Source: Candidatus Nanoarchaeia archaeon | Lineage (GTDB): Archaea; Nanobdellota; Nanobdellia; Woesearchaeales; JACPBV01 | NCBI GenBank assembly: GCA_028279655.1 | Contig: JANQNH010000018.1 | Span: 248,001 to 312,000, forward strand | Direction: 5' to 3' | DNA length: 64,000 nt | Program-made: the position numbers and the translations under genes | The notes under the pieces: model-generated | Told to the model about the DNA's origin: nothing | The model's database searches: none | The model's input: the letters and a program-made list of their open reading frames with translations, nothing else | In this document: in pieces, positions 56,990-64,000 of the stretch | Position numbering within the stretch: position 1 is the stretch's first letter | How the letters are laid out: every line of letters starts with the position of its first letter

Positions 56990-58297
56990 ATGAAAATAGC
57001 AGTAATTGGTACAGGTTATGTGGGGTTGACAGTAGGAACTTGCCTTGCAGAGCTTGGCAATGACGTAATCTGTGTTGATGTTGATGAAAATAAGGTTAAT
57101 GAACTGAATAATGGCAAGGTTCCAATCTACGAGCCTGGACTTGAGGATATGCTTGAGAGGAACTTTAAGGAAAAGAGGATTTCTTTTACAACTGATGTTA
57201 AGAATGCGATAGAGTCATCAGAGGTTATATTCATCGCTGTAGGTACTCCTCCTGGCAAGGACCATAAGGCAGACCTTTCGTTTGTAAGGCAGGTAGCTAA
57301 GGATATAGGCAGGTATATGAATGGCTATAAGGTCATTGTTGATAAAAGCACTGTGCCTGTTGGTACAGCTCAACTTGTAGGTGAGATTGTCAGAGAGAAT
57401 CAGGCAGATTCTGTTGAGTTTGATGTTGTTAGCAATCCAGAGTTCTTAAGGGAAGGAGAGGCTATCAATGATTTTATGATGCCTGACAGGGTTGTCATAG
57501 GTGCAGACAGTGAAAAGGCAAAGAAGGTTATGGAGAATATCTATAAAGGGATTGCAAGGGTCAATAAACCCATCATGTTTACTGATACAAAGAGTGCAGA
57601 GATAATAAAATATGCCAGCAATGCAATGCTTGCAACAAGGATAAGCTTTATGAACGAGATTGCCAGGCTATGCGAGAGGTCAGGAGGGGATGTCAAGGAG
57701 GTTGCTAAGGGAATGGGACTTGATTCCAGAATAGGGCCTAGATTCCTTCAGGCTGGTGCTGGTTATGGTGGATCATGTTTTCCAAAGGATGTCAAGGCAC
57801 TGGCACAGACAATGAACCATCACGAGGTTGAAAGCAAGATACTTCAGTCTGTCGAGCAGGTCAATTATGAGCAGAAGAGGTCATTGTTGCCTAAGATCAA
57901 GAAACTGGTTCCTGATATTAATGGGAAGACCATTGCCATATGGGGCCTTGCGTTTAAGCCGAAGACAGACGATATGAGGGAAGCCCCTTCTATTGTCATC
58001 ATTGATCAGCTGCAGGGAGAGGGTGCTAGGATTAAGGCCTTTGATCCTGAGGCAGAGGAGTCGGCAAAGAAGATGTTGAAAGATATAGAATATGTTAAGG
58101 ATCCTTATGATGCTATCTCTGGTGCTGATATTTTGGTAATAGTAACAGAGTGGAACGAATTTAGAAATCTAGATAAAGGAAAGATGAAGGAGCTTTTAAA
58201 GGAGCCAAACATTATCGATGGAAGGAATGTTTATGATCCTAATGAGATGAAGGAGTTAGGGTTTAATTACATAGGGGTTGGAAGAGGTGTAAAGTGA
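56990..58297 (+). CDS. ugd: UDP-glucose 6-dehydrogenase
   Basis: A protein of 435 residues. NAD loop MKIAVIGTGYVGLTVGTCLAELG; VSNPEFLREGEAINDFMMPDRVVIG; catalytic Cys in GAGYGGSCFPKDVKAL; C-terminal WGLAFKPKTDDMREAPS. It oxidises UDP-glucose to UDP-glucuronate in two NAD steps. AAGGTGA just before the ATG is an SD. First gene of a ugd-nucleotidyltransferase-epimerase-glycosyltransferase operon with 4-nt overlaps; UDP-glucuronate is the substrate of the decarboxylase-like gene at 59.0 kb. Confidence 0.95.
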   Translation: MKIAVIGTGYVGLTVGTCLAELGNDVICVDVDENKVNELNNGKVPIYEPGLEDMLERNFKEKRISFTTDVKNAIESSEVIFIAVGTPPGKDHKADLSFVRQVAKDIGRYMNGYKVIVDKSTVPVGTAQLVGEIVRENQADSVEFDVVSNPEFLREGEAINDFMMPDRVVIGADSEKAKKVMENIYKGIARVNKPIMFTDTKSAEIIKYASNAMLATRISFMNEIARLCERSGGDVKEVAKGMGLDSRIGPRFLQAGAGYGGSCFPKDVKALAQTMNHHEVESKILQSVEQVNYEQKRSLLPKIKKLVPDINGKTIAIWGLAFKPKTDDMREAPSIVIIDQLQGEGARIKAFDPEAEESAKKMLKDIEYVKDPYDAISGADILVIVTEWNEFRNLDKGKMKELLKEPNIIDGRNVYDPNEMKELGFNYIGVGRGVK

Positions 58298-59037
58298 AAG
58301 CCATCTTGCTTGCTGCTGGCTATGCAACCCGCCTTTATCCATTAACAAAGGATAAGCCAAAACCTTTGTTGCAGGTAGCTGGTATGCCTATAGTTGACCA
58401 CATAATCAAGAATATAGAAGAGATTGATGAGGTTGATGAGATATTCATAGTTACAAATGATAAGTTCTACGGACATTTCCAGGGTTGGTTGGTTGAGTTT
58501 CAATCTACAAAGAAGATAAAGATAGTTAATGACGGTACAACCTCTAATGAGGATAGATTAGGATCATTGGGAGATGTGAATTTTGTGGTTGAGAAGGAGA
58601 ATATCAAGGACAGCATCATGGTTGTTGCAGGGGATAACCTGTTTGAATTTTCACTCAAGGAGTTTGTTGAGAGCCATAAGAAACATAATAAGAGTGCTGT
58701 TGCGCTCTATGATGTTAAGGATAAGGGGTTGGCAAAGCATTACGGGGTTGTTGGGATCAATCACGAAGGGAAGATGATAGAGTTTGAGGAGAAGCCTGCT
58801 TCACCAAGATCTACACTGGCTTCTACCGGGGTCTATATATATCCTCCTCATGTACTTCCTATGCTTCAGGATTTTGTTAAGAGGTATGAGAACAGCGATA
58901 AGGCGGGAAATTTCCTTGAATGGCTTCACAGGGAAGAGCATGTCTATTGTTTTGTAACAGATAAGAAGTGGTTTGATATAGGGTCTCTGGACCAGCTTGA
59001 GAAGGCAAAGAGAGAGTTTAAGGGTGATCCTGAGTGA
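58294..59037 (+). CDS. Sugar-1-phosphate nucleotidyltransferase
   Basis: A protein of 247 residues, RmlA/GalU-like fold. N-terminal [37 protein letters not shown] carries the nucleotide loop; [33 protein letters not shown] and [15 protein letters not shown] complete the pattern. It makes an NDP-sugar from sugar-1-phosphate and NTP; UDP-glucose for the upstream dehydrogenase or dTDP-glucose are possible. Overlaps ugd and the next gene by 4 nt. Confidence 0.92.
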   Translation: MKAILLAAGYATRLYPLTKDKPKPLLQVAGMPIVDHIIKNIEEIDEVDEIFIVTNDKFYGHFQGWLVEFQSTKKIKIVNDGTTSNEDRLGSLGDVNFVVEKENIKDSIMVVAGDNLFEFSLKEFVESHKKHNKSAVALYDVKDKGLAKHYGVVGINHEGKMIEFEEKPASPRSTLASTGVYIYPPHVLPMLQDFVKRYENSDKAGNFLEWLHREEHVYCFVTDKKWFDIGSLDQLEKAKREFKGDPE

Positions 59038-59966
59038 AAACTGTTTTGATAACAGGAGGTGCTGGTTTTATAGGGTCTCATCTATGTGATAGGTTAGTGA
59101 AGGATAATAAGGTTATATGTGTTGATAATACCTTTACCGGGAGTGAAGCTAATGTCAAGCATTTGATGGGTGATGATAACTTTCGATTTGTTAAGCACGA
59201 TATTATCGAACCTTTGTTTCTGGATGATGAGGATATCGATGAGATCTATAACTTAGCATGCCCTGCTTCTCCTGTGCATTACCAGTTTAATGCTATAAGA
59301 ACAATCAAGGCAAATATCCTTGGAATGGTGAATATGCTTGGTCTTGCCATAAAGCATAAAGCAAGGATCCTTCAAGCTTCTACCTCTGAGGTCTATGGGG
59401 ATCCCCTGGAGCATCCCCAGAGAGAGGATTACTGGGGTAATGTAAACTGCACAGGGATACGTTCATGCTATGATGAGGGTAAACGTTGTGCAGAGACTCT
59501 TATGTTTGATTATCACAGGCAAAATAAGGTAGATATCAAGGTTATACGGATCTTCAATACCTATGGGCCAAGGATGGCAAAGGATGATGGCAGGGTTGTT
59601 TCAAATTTTATTACCCAGGGCCTTTCTGGAAAGGACATCACTGTGTATGGTGATGGGAAACAGACCAGAAGTTTTTGCTATATCTCTGATATGATATCTG
59701 GGATTATTAAGATGATGGGAAAAGACGATTTTATCGGGCCTGTCAATCTTGGTAATCCTAAGGAATTTACCATCCTGGAACTGGCGAAGGAGGTCATAGA
59801 ACTGAGCGGTTCTGATTCTAAGGTAGTCTTTAAGAAACTCCCTTCTGATGATCCTAAGAAAAGGTGCCCGGATATAAGCCTTGCGAAGAAGAAGCTGGGG
59901 TGGGAGCCTAAGGTTGAGTTAAGGGAAGGGCTAAAGAAGACCATCGAGTACTTTAGAGGAAAATGA
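59034..59966 (+). CDS. UDP-glucuronate decarboxylase-like NAD-dependent epimerase/dehydratase
   Basis: A protein of 310 residues, extended SDR family. [48 protein letters not shown], the Tyr-Lys pair in SCYDEGKR, and [10 protein letters not shown], as in UDP-xylose synthase (UXS). With Ugd upstream this gives UDP-glucose to UDP-glucuronate to UDP-xylose. Overlaps both neighbours by 4 nt. Confidence 0.9.
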   Translation: MKTVLITGGAGFIGSHLCDRLVKDNKVICVDNTFTGSEANVKHLMGDDNFRFVKHDIIEPLFLDDEDIDEIYNLACPASPVHYQFNAIRTIKANILGMVNMLGLAIKHKARILQASTSEVYGDPLEHPQREDYWGNVNCTGIRSCYDEGKRCAETLMFDYHRQNKVDIKVIRIFNTYGPRMAKDDGRVVSNFITQGLSGKDITVYGDGKQTRSFCYISDMISGIIKMMGKDDFIGPVNLGNPKEFTILELAKEVIELSGSDSKVVFKKLPSDDPKKRCPDISLAKKKLGWEPKVELREGLKKTIEYFRGK

Positions 59967-61084
59967 GAATTGCTGTTATAGGACCTATCTATCCTTTTAG
60001 AGGGGGCATCTCGCATTCTAATACTATGCTTTGTTCTAATCTCTCTAAGAATCATGATGTCAAGGCTATCTCTTTTCTTCGGTTGTTTCCAAAATTTTTA
60101 TTTCCTGGCAGATCGCAAAAACATGATGAGGAGAGGCGGTTTGATATCGATGTTGAGCATATTATAGATTCGCTTAATCCTTTCAACTGGCTTAGGGTTT
60201 TTTTTCATGTCAAGAAGAACAAGCCTGATCTTGTTATAATGCAGTGGTGGACCATTTTCTTAGCTCCTTTTTCCTTTTCTTTATTGCTGCTTTTGAAGGT
60301 TTTTACTAAAGTTAAGGTCTGCATCTTCTGTCAGAATGTGCTTCAGCATGAGAAAAGGATTTTTGATGTTCTTTTAACAAGGATGGTTTTTGGATTTGCA
60401 GATTATTTTATTGTAATGTCTCGTGGGGATCTGAAGGATATACATAAGATCATGCCCAGAGCAAAAGCCAAGGTGATTGTTGAGCCTACTTATGATGATT
60501 TTTTTGTATCTGATGTTGTTTCTAAGGAGGAAGCAAAGAGGAAGTTAGGGTTGAAGGGAAAGATTATCCTGTTCTTTGGTTTTGTAAGGCCGTATAAAGG
60601 TCTGAGATATCTGCTGGATGCTATGCCCCCTATACTTGATGAGGTTGATGTTACCCTATTGGTAGCAGGAGAGTTTTGGGGGGATAAAGAAGGTTATATG
60701 AAACAGATAAGCGAGAATGGGATATCCTCTCATGTCAAGGTAGTTGATGAGTATATCCCTGATGAAAAGATATCTTTATATCTGTCTGCTGCTGATGTTT
60801 TAGTGCTGCCTTATGTAACTGCAACACAGAGTGCGATACTACAGACAGCATTTGGCTTTAACAAGCCTGTTATAACAACCAACGTAGGGAGTCTGGCTGA
60901 TCTTGTCAAGGATAATAAGACTGGCTTGTTGGTGCCTCCAAAGGATTCTAAAGGTATAGCCAGAGCGGTGATTGATTTTTATAAGAATGATAAGGAGAAA
61001 AGGTTTGTGGAGAATATAAAGAAAGAGAAGGATAGGTTTAAATGGGGAAAGGATAAAGAGGATATATTGTTTTTTGGTATATGA
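59963..61084 (+). CDS. Glycosyltransferase family 4
   Basis: A protein of 373 residues, GT-B fold. [22 protein letters not shown] is the N-terminal acceptor loop; [25 protein letters not shown] starts the donor domain; the donor-site Glu-like motif is degenerate around [36 protein letters not shown] near residue 90 may associate with the membrane. It probably attaches a sugar made by the upstream genes to a surface glycan. Last gene before a family B element. Confidence 0.9.
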   Translation: MRIAVIGPIYPFRGGISHSNTMLCSNLSKNHDVKAISFLRLFPKFLFPGRSQKHDEERRFDIDVEHIIDSLNPFNWLRVFFHVKKNKPDLVIMQWWTIFLAPFSFSLLLLLKVFTKVKVCIFCQNVLQHEKRIFDVLLTRMVFGFADYFIVMSRGDLKDIHKIMPRAKAKVIVEPTYDDFFVSDVVSKEEAKRKLGLKGKIILFFGFVRPYKGLRYLLDAMPPILDEVDVTLLVAGEFWGDKEGYMKQISENGISSHVKVVDEYIPDEKISLYLSAADVLVLPYVTATQSAILQTAFGFNKPVITTNVGSLADLVKDNKTGLLVPPKDSKGIARAVIDFYKNDKEKRFVENIKKEKDRFKWGKDKEDILFFGI

Positions 61085-61101
61085 TATGGGGTTACTTAGA
61101 T

Positions 61102-61280
61102 GAAAACACCAACACCAAGGGGTTCAAACACGGTCGTGCTTCGCACGCCCTCTTTCGAATCCTTCGGATTCGTAACCCTTCACCTTTGCTTCGCAAAGCT
61201 GAAGTACATCAAAAGGAAAAAACCAGACTTTGTATGGTTTTTCCCTCTTCAGATGTGTTTTCACCCGTGTTTGTGTTTTT
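61102..61280 (+). repeat. Multi-stem element family B, copy B3
   Basis: Outer arms AAAACACCAACAC (61103-61115) and GTGTTTGTGTTTT pair with one mismatch; GGGGTTCAAACACGG; three extra hairpins with TTC loops (CGTGC/GCACG, CGAATCC/GGATTCG, CTTTGC/GCAAAG); then ACATC-AAAAGG, stem GGAAAAAACCA/TGGTTTTTCC, CTTCA-GATGT and GTTTTCACCC. It is longer than B1 and B2 because of extra hairpins in the variable part. Fills the gap between the glycosyltransferase and the aminotransferase. Confidence 0.85.
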
Positions 61281-61323
61281 AGTTTACAAAAATTTTTAAA
61301 TGGAGTTGTATTATAGTATAAGG

Positions 61324-62394
61324 ATGATACCTGTTACTGAGCCATTACTTGAGGAAAAGGAACTGGAATATGTTACTGATTGTGTAGAGTCAGGCTGGGT
61401 TTCTTCTATCGGCAAGTATGTCACTAAGTTTGAGGAGAAGTTTAGTGGTTATTGCGGCAGTAAACATGGGGTTGCTGTTGCTAACGGTACTGTAGCGCTG
61501 CATCTTGCTCTGGCTGCTCTTGGAATTACAAAAGGAGACGAGGTTATAATCCCAGACCTTACCTTTGTTGCTACGGCTAATGCTGTGATCTATACTGGAG
61601 CAAAGCCTGTCTTTGCCGATGTTGATAAGGAAACATGGTGTATGGATACTTCTAAGATAAAGGAAAAGATAAATAAGAAGACAAAGGCGATCATCCCTGT
61701 CCATCTATATGGGCATCCCTGTGATATGGATCCTATAATGGAGATCGCTTCTGAGAAGGGCCTTAAGGTTGTTGAGGATGCGGCTGAGGCTCATGGTGCA
61801 GGGTATAAGGGAAAGAAGGTAGGGTCTATAGGTGATGTTGGCTGCTTTTCATTCTACGGAAACAAGATAATAACCACAGGGGAAGGTGGGATGTGTGTTA
61901 CTAATGATGGAGATGTTGCTAAGCGGATGGAGTTCCTTAAGGATCATGGGATGTCAAAGGAGAAGACCTATTGGCATGATGAGATAGCGTTTAATTATCG
62001 TATGACTAATGTTCAGGCTGCTATAGGGGTTGCTCAGCTTGAGAAGATAGATGGTTTTATCGAGACCAAGAGAAGGAATGCTATACTTTATAATGATCTT
62101 CTGAAGGATGTTAAAGGCGTGGTTCTTCCTGTGGAGAAGGAATGGGCTAAGAATGTCTATTGGATGTATTCGATATTGGTGGAGGAAAGGACAAAGCTTA
62201 TGGAGAGATTAAAGGCAGACGGGATTGATTCAAGGCCGTTCTTCTATCCATTGCATGTACTTCCACCTTACAAGAGAGAAGGGGATTTTCCTGTTTCTGA
62301 TGATGTTTCTTTGAGGGGACTGAATCTTCCTTCTTCAGTAAAGCTAAAAGAAGAGGAGATCAGGAAGATAGTTGAGTCTATTAAAAATGATTAA
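61324..62394 (+). CDS. DegT/DnrJ/EryC1/StrS aminotransferase
   Basis: A protein of 356 residues from ATG 61324; the in-frame ATG at 61300 overlaps the TATA element (61290-61302). MIPVTEPLLEEKELEYVTDCVESGWVSS is a typical start. PLP site: NGTVALHLALAALGI, VEDAAEAHGAGYKGKKVGSIGDVGCFSFYGNKIITTGEGGM (internal aldimine Lys after GN). It transfers an amino group to a keto-sugar nucleotide, consistent with the sugar cluster. Overlaps the next gene by 8 nt. Confidence 0.92.
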   Translation: MIPVTEPLLEEKELEYVTDCVESGWVSSIGKYVTKFEEKFSGYCGSKHGVAVANGTVALHLALAALGITKGDEVIIPDLTFVATANAVIYTGAKPVFADVDKETWCMDTSKIKEKINKKTKAIIPVHLYGHPCDMDPIMEIASEKGLKVVEDAAEAHGAGYKGKKVGSIGDVGCFSFYGNKIITTGEGGMCVTNDGDVAKRMEFLKDHGMSKEKTYWHDEIAFNYRMTNVQAAIGVAQLEKIDGFIETKRRNAILYNDLLKDVKGVVLPVEKEWAKNVYWMYSILVEERTKLMERLKADGIDSRPFFYPLHVLPPYKREGDFPVSDDVSLRGLNLPSSVKLKEEEIRKIVESIKND

Positions 62395-63088
62395 GAAGAT
62401 AAGAGATTTTTTTATATTGAAGGAAGGGAACGGGGTTAAGGCAAAGGATGCTTCTGCATCCATATGGAAGAGCCTTTATCGCAGGCCAGGGGTTTTTTTG
62501 GCCAGGAGGTTAGTAAATACTTCAATTACTCCAAACCAGGTCACCTTTATATCCTTTCTTCTGAAGTTTCCTGCTGCATATCTTTTTTTTCTTGGGGAGT
62601 ATGTGTATTTTGCTTTGGGTGCTTTGGTTTTCTATCTGTCTATAATCTTTGATTTTATAGATGGTCCATTGGCAAGACTTAAGGGAATGAGCAGCAGCTA
62701 TGGGGCCTGGCTTGATTTTGGAGCTGATGAGTTTGGGAATGTGCTCATGCTGTTTGCAATATGCTGGGGGCTATATTCAAGGACAGGAAGCATATGGGTA
62801 TGGATATTTGGCTTTTTGGCTATTGGGTCAATACTCACTGTTACGATGATCTACCAGACATTTGTTAGATTCTTTCCAGATGGGGATGCAAAGATAGTTG
62901 AGAAACAGAAACATAAGAATAAGGTCCTTAAGCAATTCTTCTATAATGATCCTTTTTTTAATACTACGCTAATTGCAGCTGGATTGACCAATCTTCTCTA
63001 TCCCTTTATCATTATGTGCGCTACCTATGGATGGGTCTTTACTATAGCTATGTATATAGGGTTGACAATAAAAGCGAAGAATCTATGA
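62387..63088 (+). CDS. CDP-alcohol phosphatidyltransferase
   Basis: A protein of 233 residues with about six hydrophobic helices. The family motif is complete: DFIDGPLARLKGMSSSYGAWLDFGADE (spacing D-x2-D-G-x2-A-R-x8-G-x3-D-x3-D). It joins a CDP-activated alcohol to an alcohol acceptor in the membrane, in archaea often an inositol or glycerol headgroup. Start ATG 62387 overlaps the upstream gene; an earlier ATG lies inside that gene. It is followed by a convergent radical SAM gene. Confidence 0.9.
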   Translation: MIKKIRDFFILKEGNGVKAKDASASIWKSLYRRPGVFLARRLVNTSITPNQVTFISFLLKFPAAYLFFLGEYVYFALGALVFYLSIIFDFIDGPLARLKGMSSSYGAWLDFGADEFGNVLMLFAICWGLYSRTGSIWVWIFGFLAIGSILTVTMIYQTFVRFFPDGDAKIVEKQKHKNKVLKQFFYNDPFFNTTLIAAGLTNLLYPFIIMCATYGWVFTIAMYIGLTIKAKNL

Positions 63089-63090
63089 TA

Positions 63091-64000
63091 TTAACCTGCC
63101 ATCCATCGGAAGGTCTTGTAGACAAGCCACCATTCTACCTGGAACCTAAAGAACCTGTGTTTCCATCTAAATAATGCAAATCTTCTCATTATCCTATAGG
63201 CCATCCTTATGAGTGGGTTTTCAAAGCTTCTCTCTACAGCTTCCTGATAGAATGCGAATCTTGCTATAAAGGAGAGATATTGTAAGGAGTGCCTTTGTTT
63301 CTTTGAGAGCCATCCTAGCTTTTCGCTTGATGTGAAGAACGTATGAGAACCCCAATCCTCCAGTTTTTTTGGCTCTTCAAAACCATACTGAAGGGCGATG
63401 TTGTACATCTCTGCTCCAGGGTATACGGTGTATGGGAATATGCCCGATATGTTCGCTTTTGGGTTTATCTCCCTTATCTTGTCAATAAGGTCCATTGTCA
63501 TATAGAGGTCTTCTTTTGTCTCATTTGGGAAGCCTGACATGAAGGTGAATACTGTGGTTATGTTGTAGTCCCTTAGTTTTTTTGTTGTTATCAGGATCTG
63601 TTCTATGGTTATGCCTTTCTTTATAGAGTTTAGTATCTTTTGGGAACCTGATTCTACACCACATAGTATGAACTTAAAGCCTGCTTTTTTTAACATGGCC
63701 ATGAACTCATCTTCATACCTGGACATGGTGTCTACCCTGCAGGAGGCTCCCATAGAGATATTGATCCCTTTTTTTATTATTGTCTCACATATCTCTCTTA
63801 CCCTTTCCTTGTCTGCAAAGAAATTGTCTTCAATGAAATATATCCCTTTTGCCCCATACTCTTTAGTCAAATATTCTATCTCATCAACAACATACTCTGC
63901 TTTTTTCCCCCTCCATTGGGATTTGTTGAACTGGTAGTTGTAGCAGAATGTGCATCTTCCAGGGCAGCCCTTGCTTGTCACCAATGTCAGTACCTTGTCA
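63091..64000 (-). CDS. Radical SAM protein (B12-binding type), 5' end outside window
   Basis: The frame is open to the right edge, so the N-terminus, probably with a cobalamin-binding domain, is missing. The visible part starts DKVLTLVTSKGCPGRCTFC, with the CxxxCxxC cluster motif; GIYFIEDNFFADKERV, ILCGVESGSQKILNSIKKGI and VFTFMSGFPNETKEDL follow the barrel strands. The C-terminal ~90 residues are basic and aromatic (RRFALFRWKHRFFRFQVEWW). Resembles the BchE/HpnJ-like class that modifies lipids or glycans; substrate unknown. Confidence 0.85.
   Translation of the reverse strand, partial: DKVLTLVTSKGCPGRCTFCYNYQFNKSQWRGKKAEYVVDEIEYLTKEYGAKGIYFIEDNFFADKERVREICETIIKKGINISMGASCRVDTMSRYEDEFMAMLKKAGFKFILCGVESGSQKILNSIKKGITIEQILITTKKLRDYNITTVFTFMSGFPNETKEDLYMTMDLIDKIREINPKANISGIFPYTVYPGAEMYNIALQYGFEEPKKLEDWGSHTFFTSSEKLGWLSKKQRHSLQYLSFIARFAFYQEAVERSFENPLIRMAYRIMRRFALFRWKHRFFRFQVEWWLVYKTFRWMAG

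Noticed and set aside
1-64000. CRISPR arrays
   Set aside because: No regularly spaced direct repeats of CRISPR size were seen; the repeated elements found are dispersed palindromes.

Overview
This 64 kb window is archaeal chromosome. It carries archaeal-type ribosomal proteins (S17e, S13, S4, S11, L18e, L13, S9), RNA polymerase subunits D and N, Sec61 beta, archaeal NAC, RNase P RNA and TATA boxes in front of most first genes. DNA is AT-rich. Bacterial-type genes (gyrase A, leucyl-tRNA synthetase, GAF-histidine kinase with receivers, AbiTii, a YgiT-type toxin-antitoxin pair) sit among them. That mixture, the many small unrecognised helical proteins and the scattered 5S and RNase P genes suggest a DPANN-like lineage (Woesearchaeota or relatives), but this is inference. 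A recurring rule in the sequence is that the TATA centre lies about 27-30 nt upstream of the start codon of most first genes, so many mRNAs should be leaderless; internal operon genes often have Shine-Dalgarno sites instead. I used this to choose several starts.

Layout: 0-5.6 kb, partial homing endonuclease, AbiTii protein, gyrA, THUMP methyltransferase-like gene. 5.6-9.2 kb, rnpB, acetyltransferase, Tat lipoprotein, secG-NAC, a three-gene unknown operon. 9.2-14 kb, tRNA-His, S17e, then rps13-rps4-rps11-rpoD-tRNA-Leu-rpl18e-rpl13-rps9-rpoN. 14-17.8 kb, a minus-strand operon of microproteins facing a two-component cluster. 17.8-25.8 kb, methyltransferase, SpeD-related protein, Bro-N protein, leuS, aminotransferase, surface protein. 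25.9-39.5 kb, a complete branched-chain amino acid cluster: leucine-rich leader ORF, leuA-ilvB-ilvN-cupin, TrmB-like regulator divergent from leuC-leuD-leuB, ilvC, ackA, FAH-family gene, toxin-antitoxin, ilvD. 39.5-41.3 kb, a second LAGLIDADG endonuclease and what looks like a displaced ilvD tail. 41.5-55.8 kb, sugar oxidoreductase and isomerase, AEC carrier, GTP-PEPCK, PEP-synthase-like gene with a second divergent TrmB-like regulator, a truncated NFACT protein, a coiled-coil protein, an aldolase. 55.9-64 kb, 5S rRNA and a nucleotide-sugar/glycan cluster.

Most notable: (1) a 23-codon leader ORF containing all six leucine codons, starting at the predicted transcription start of the leu/ilv operon and followed by a strong hairpin, a U-rich tract and mutually exclusive pairings. 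This is the architecture of translation-coupled attenuation, which I do not know to be described in archaea. (2) Two families of intergenic multi-hairpin elements (A at 9.5, 36.4 and 45.4 kb; B at 45.5, 53.4 and 61.1 kb) whose outer stems differ between copies yet stay complementary, with inner stems in B that also covary: candidate structured RNAs or hairpin mobile elements. (3) Two TrmB-like regulators, each divergent from a metabolic gene, with a perfect inverted repeat between a shared TATA box and the regulator's own start. (4) A minus-strand operon of 23-57 residue proteins with strong ribosome binding sites and paired operators.
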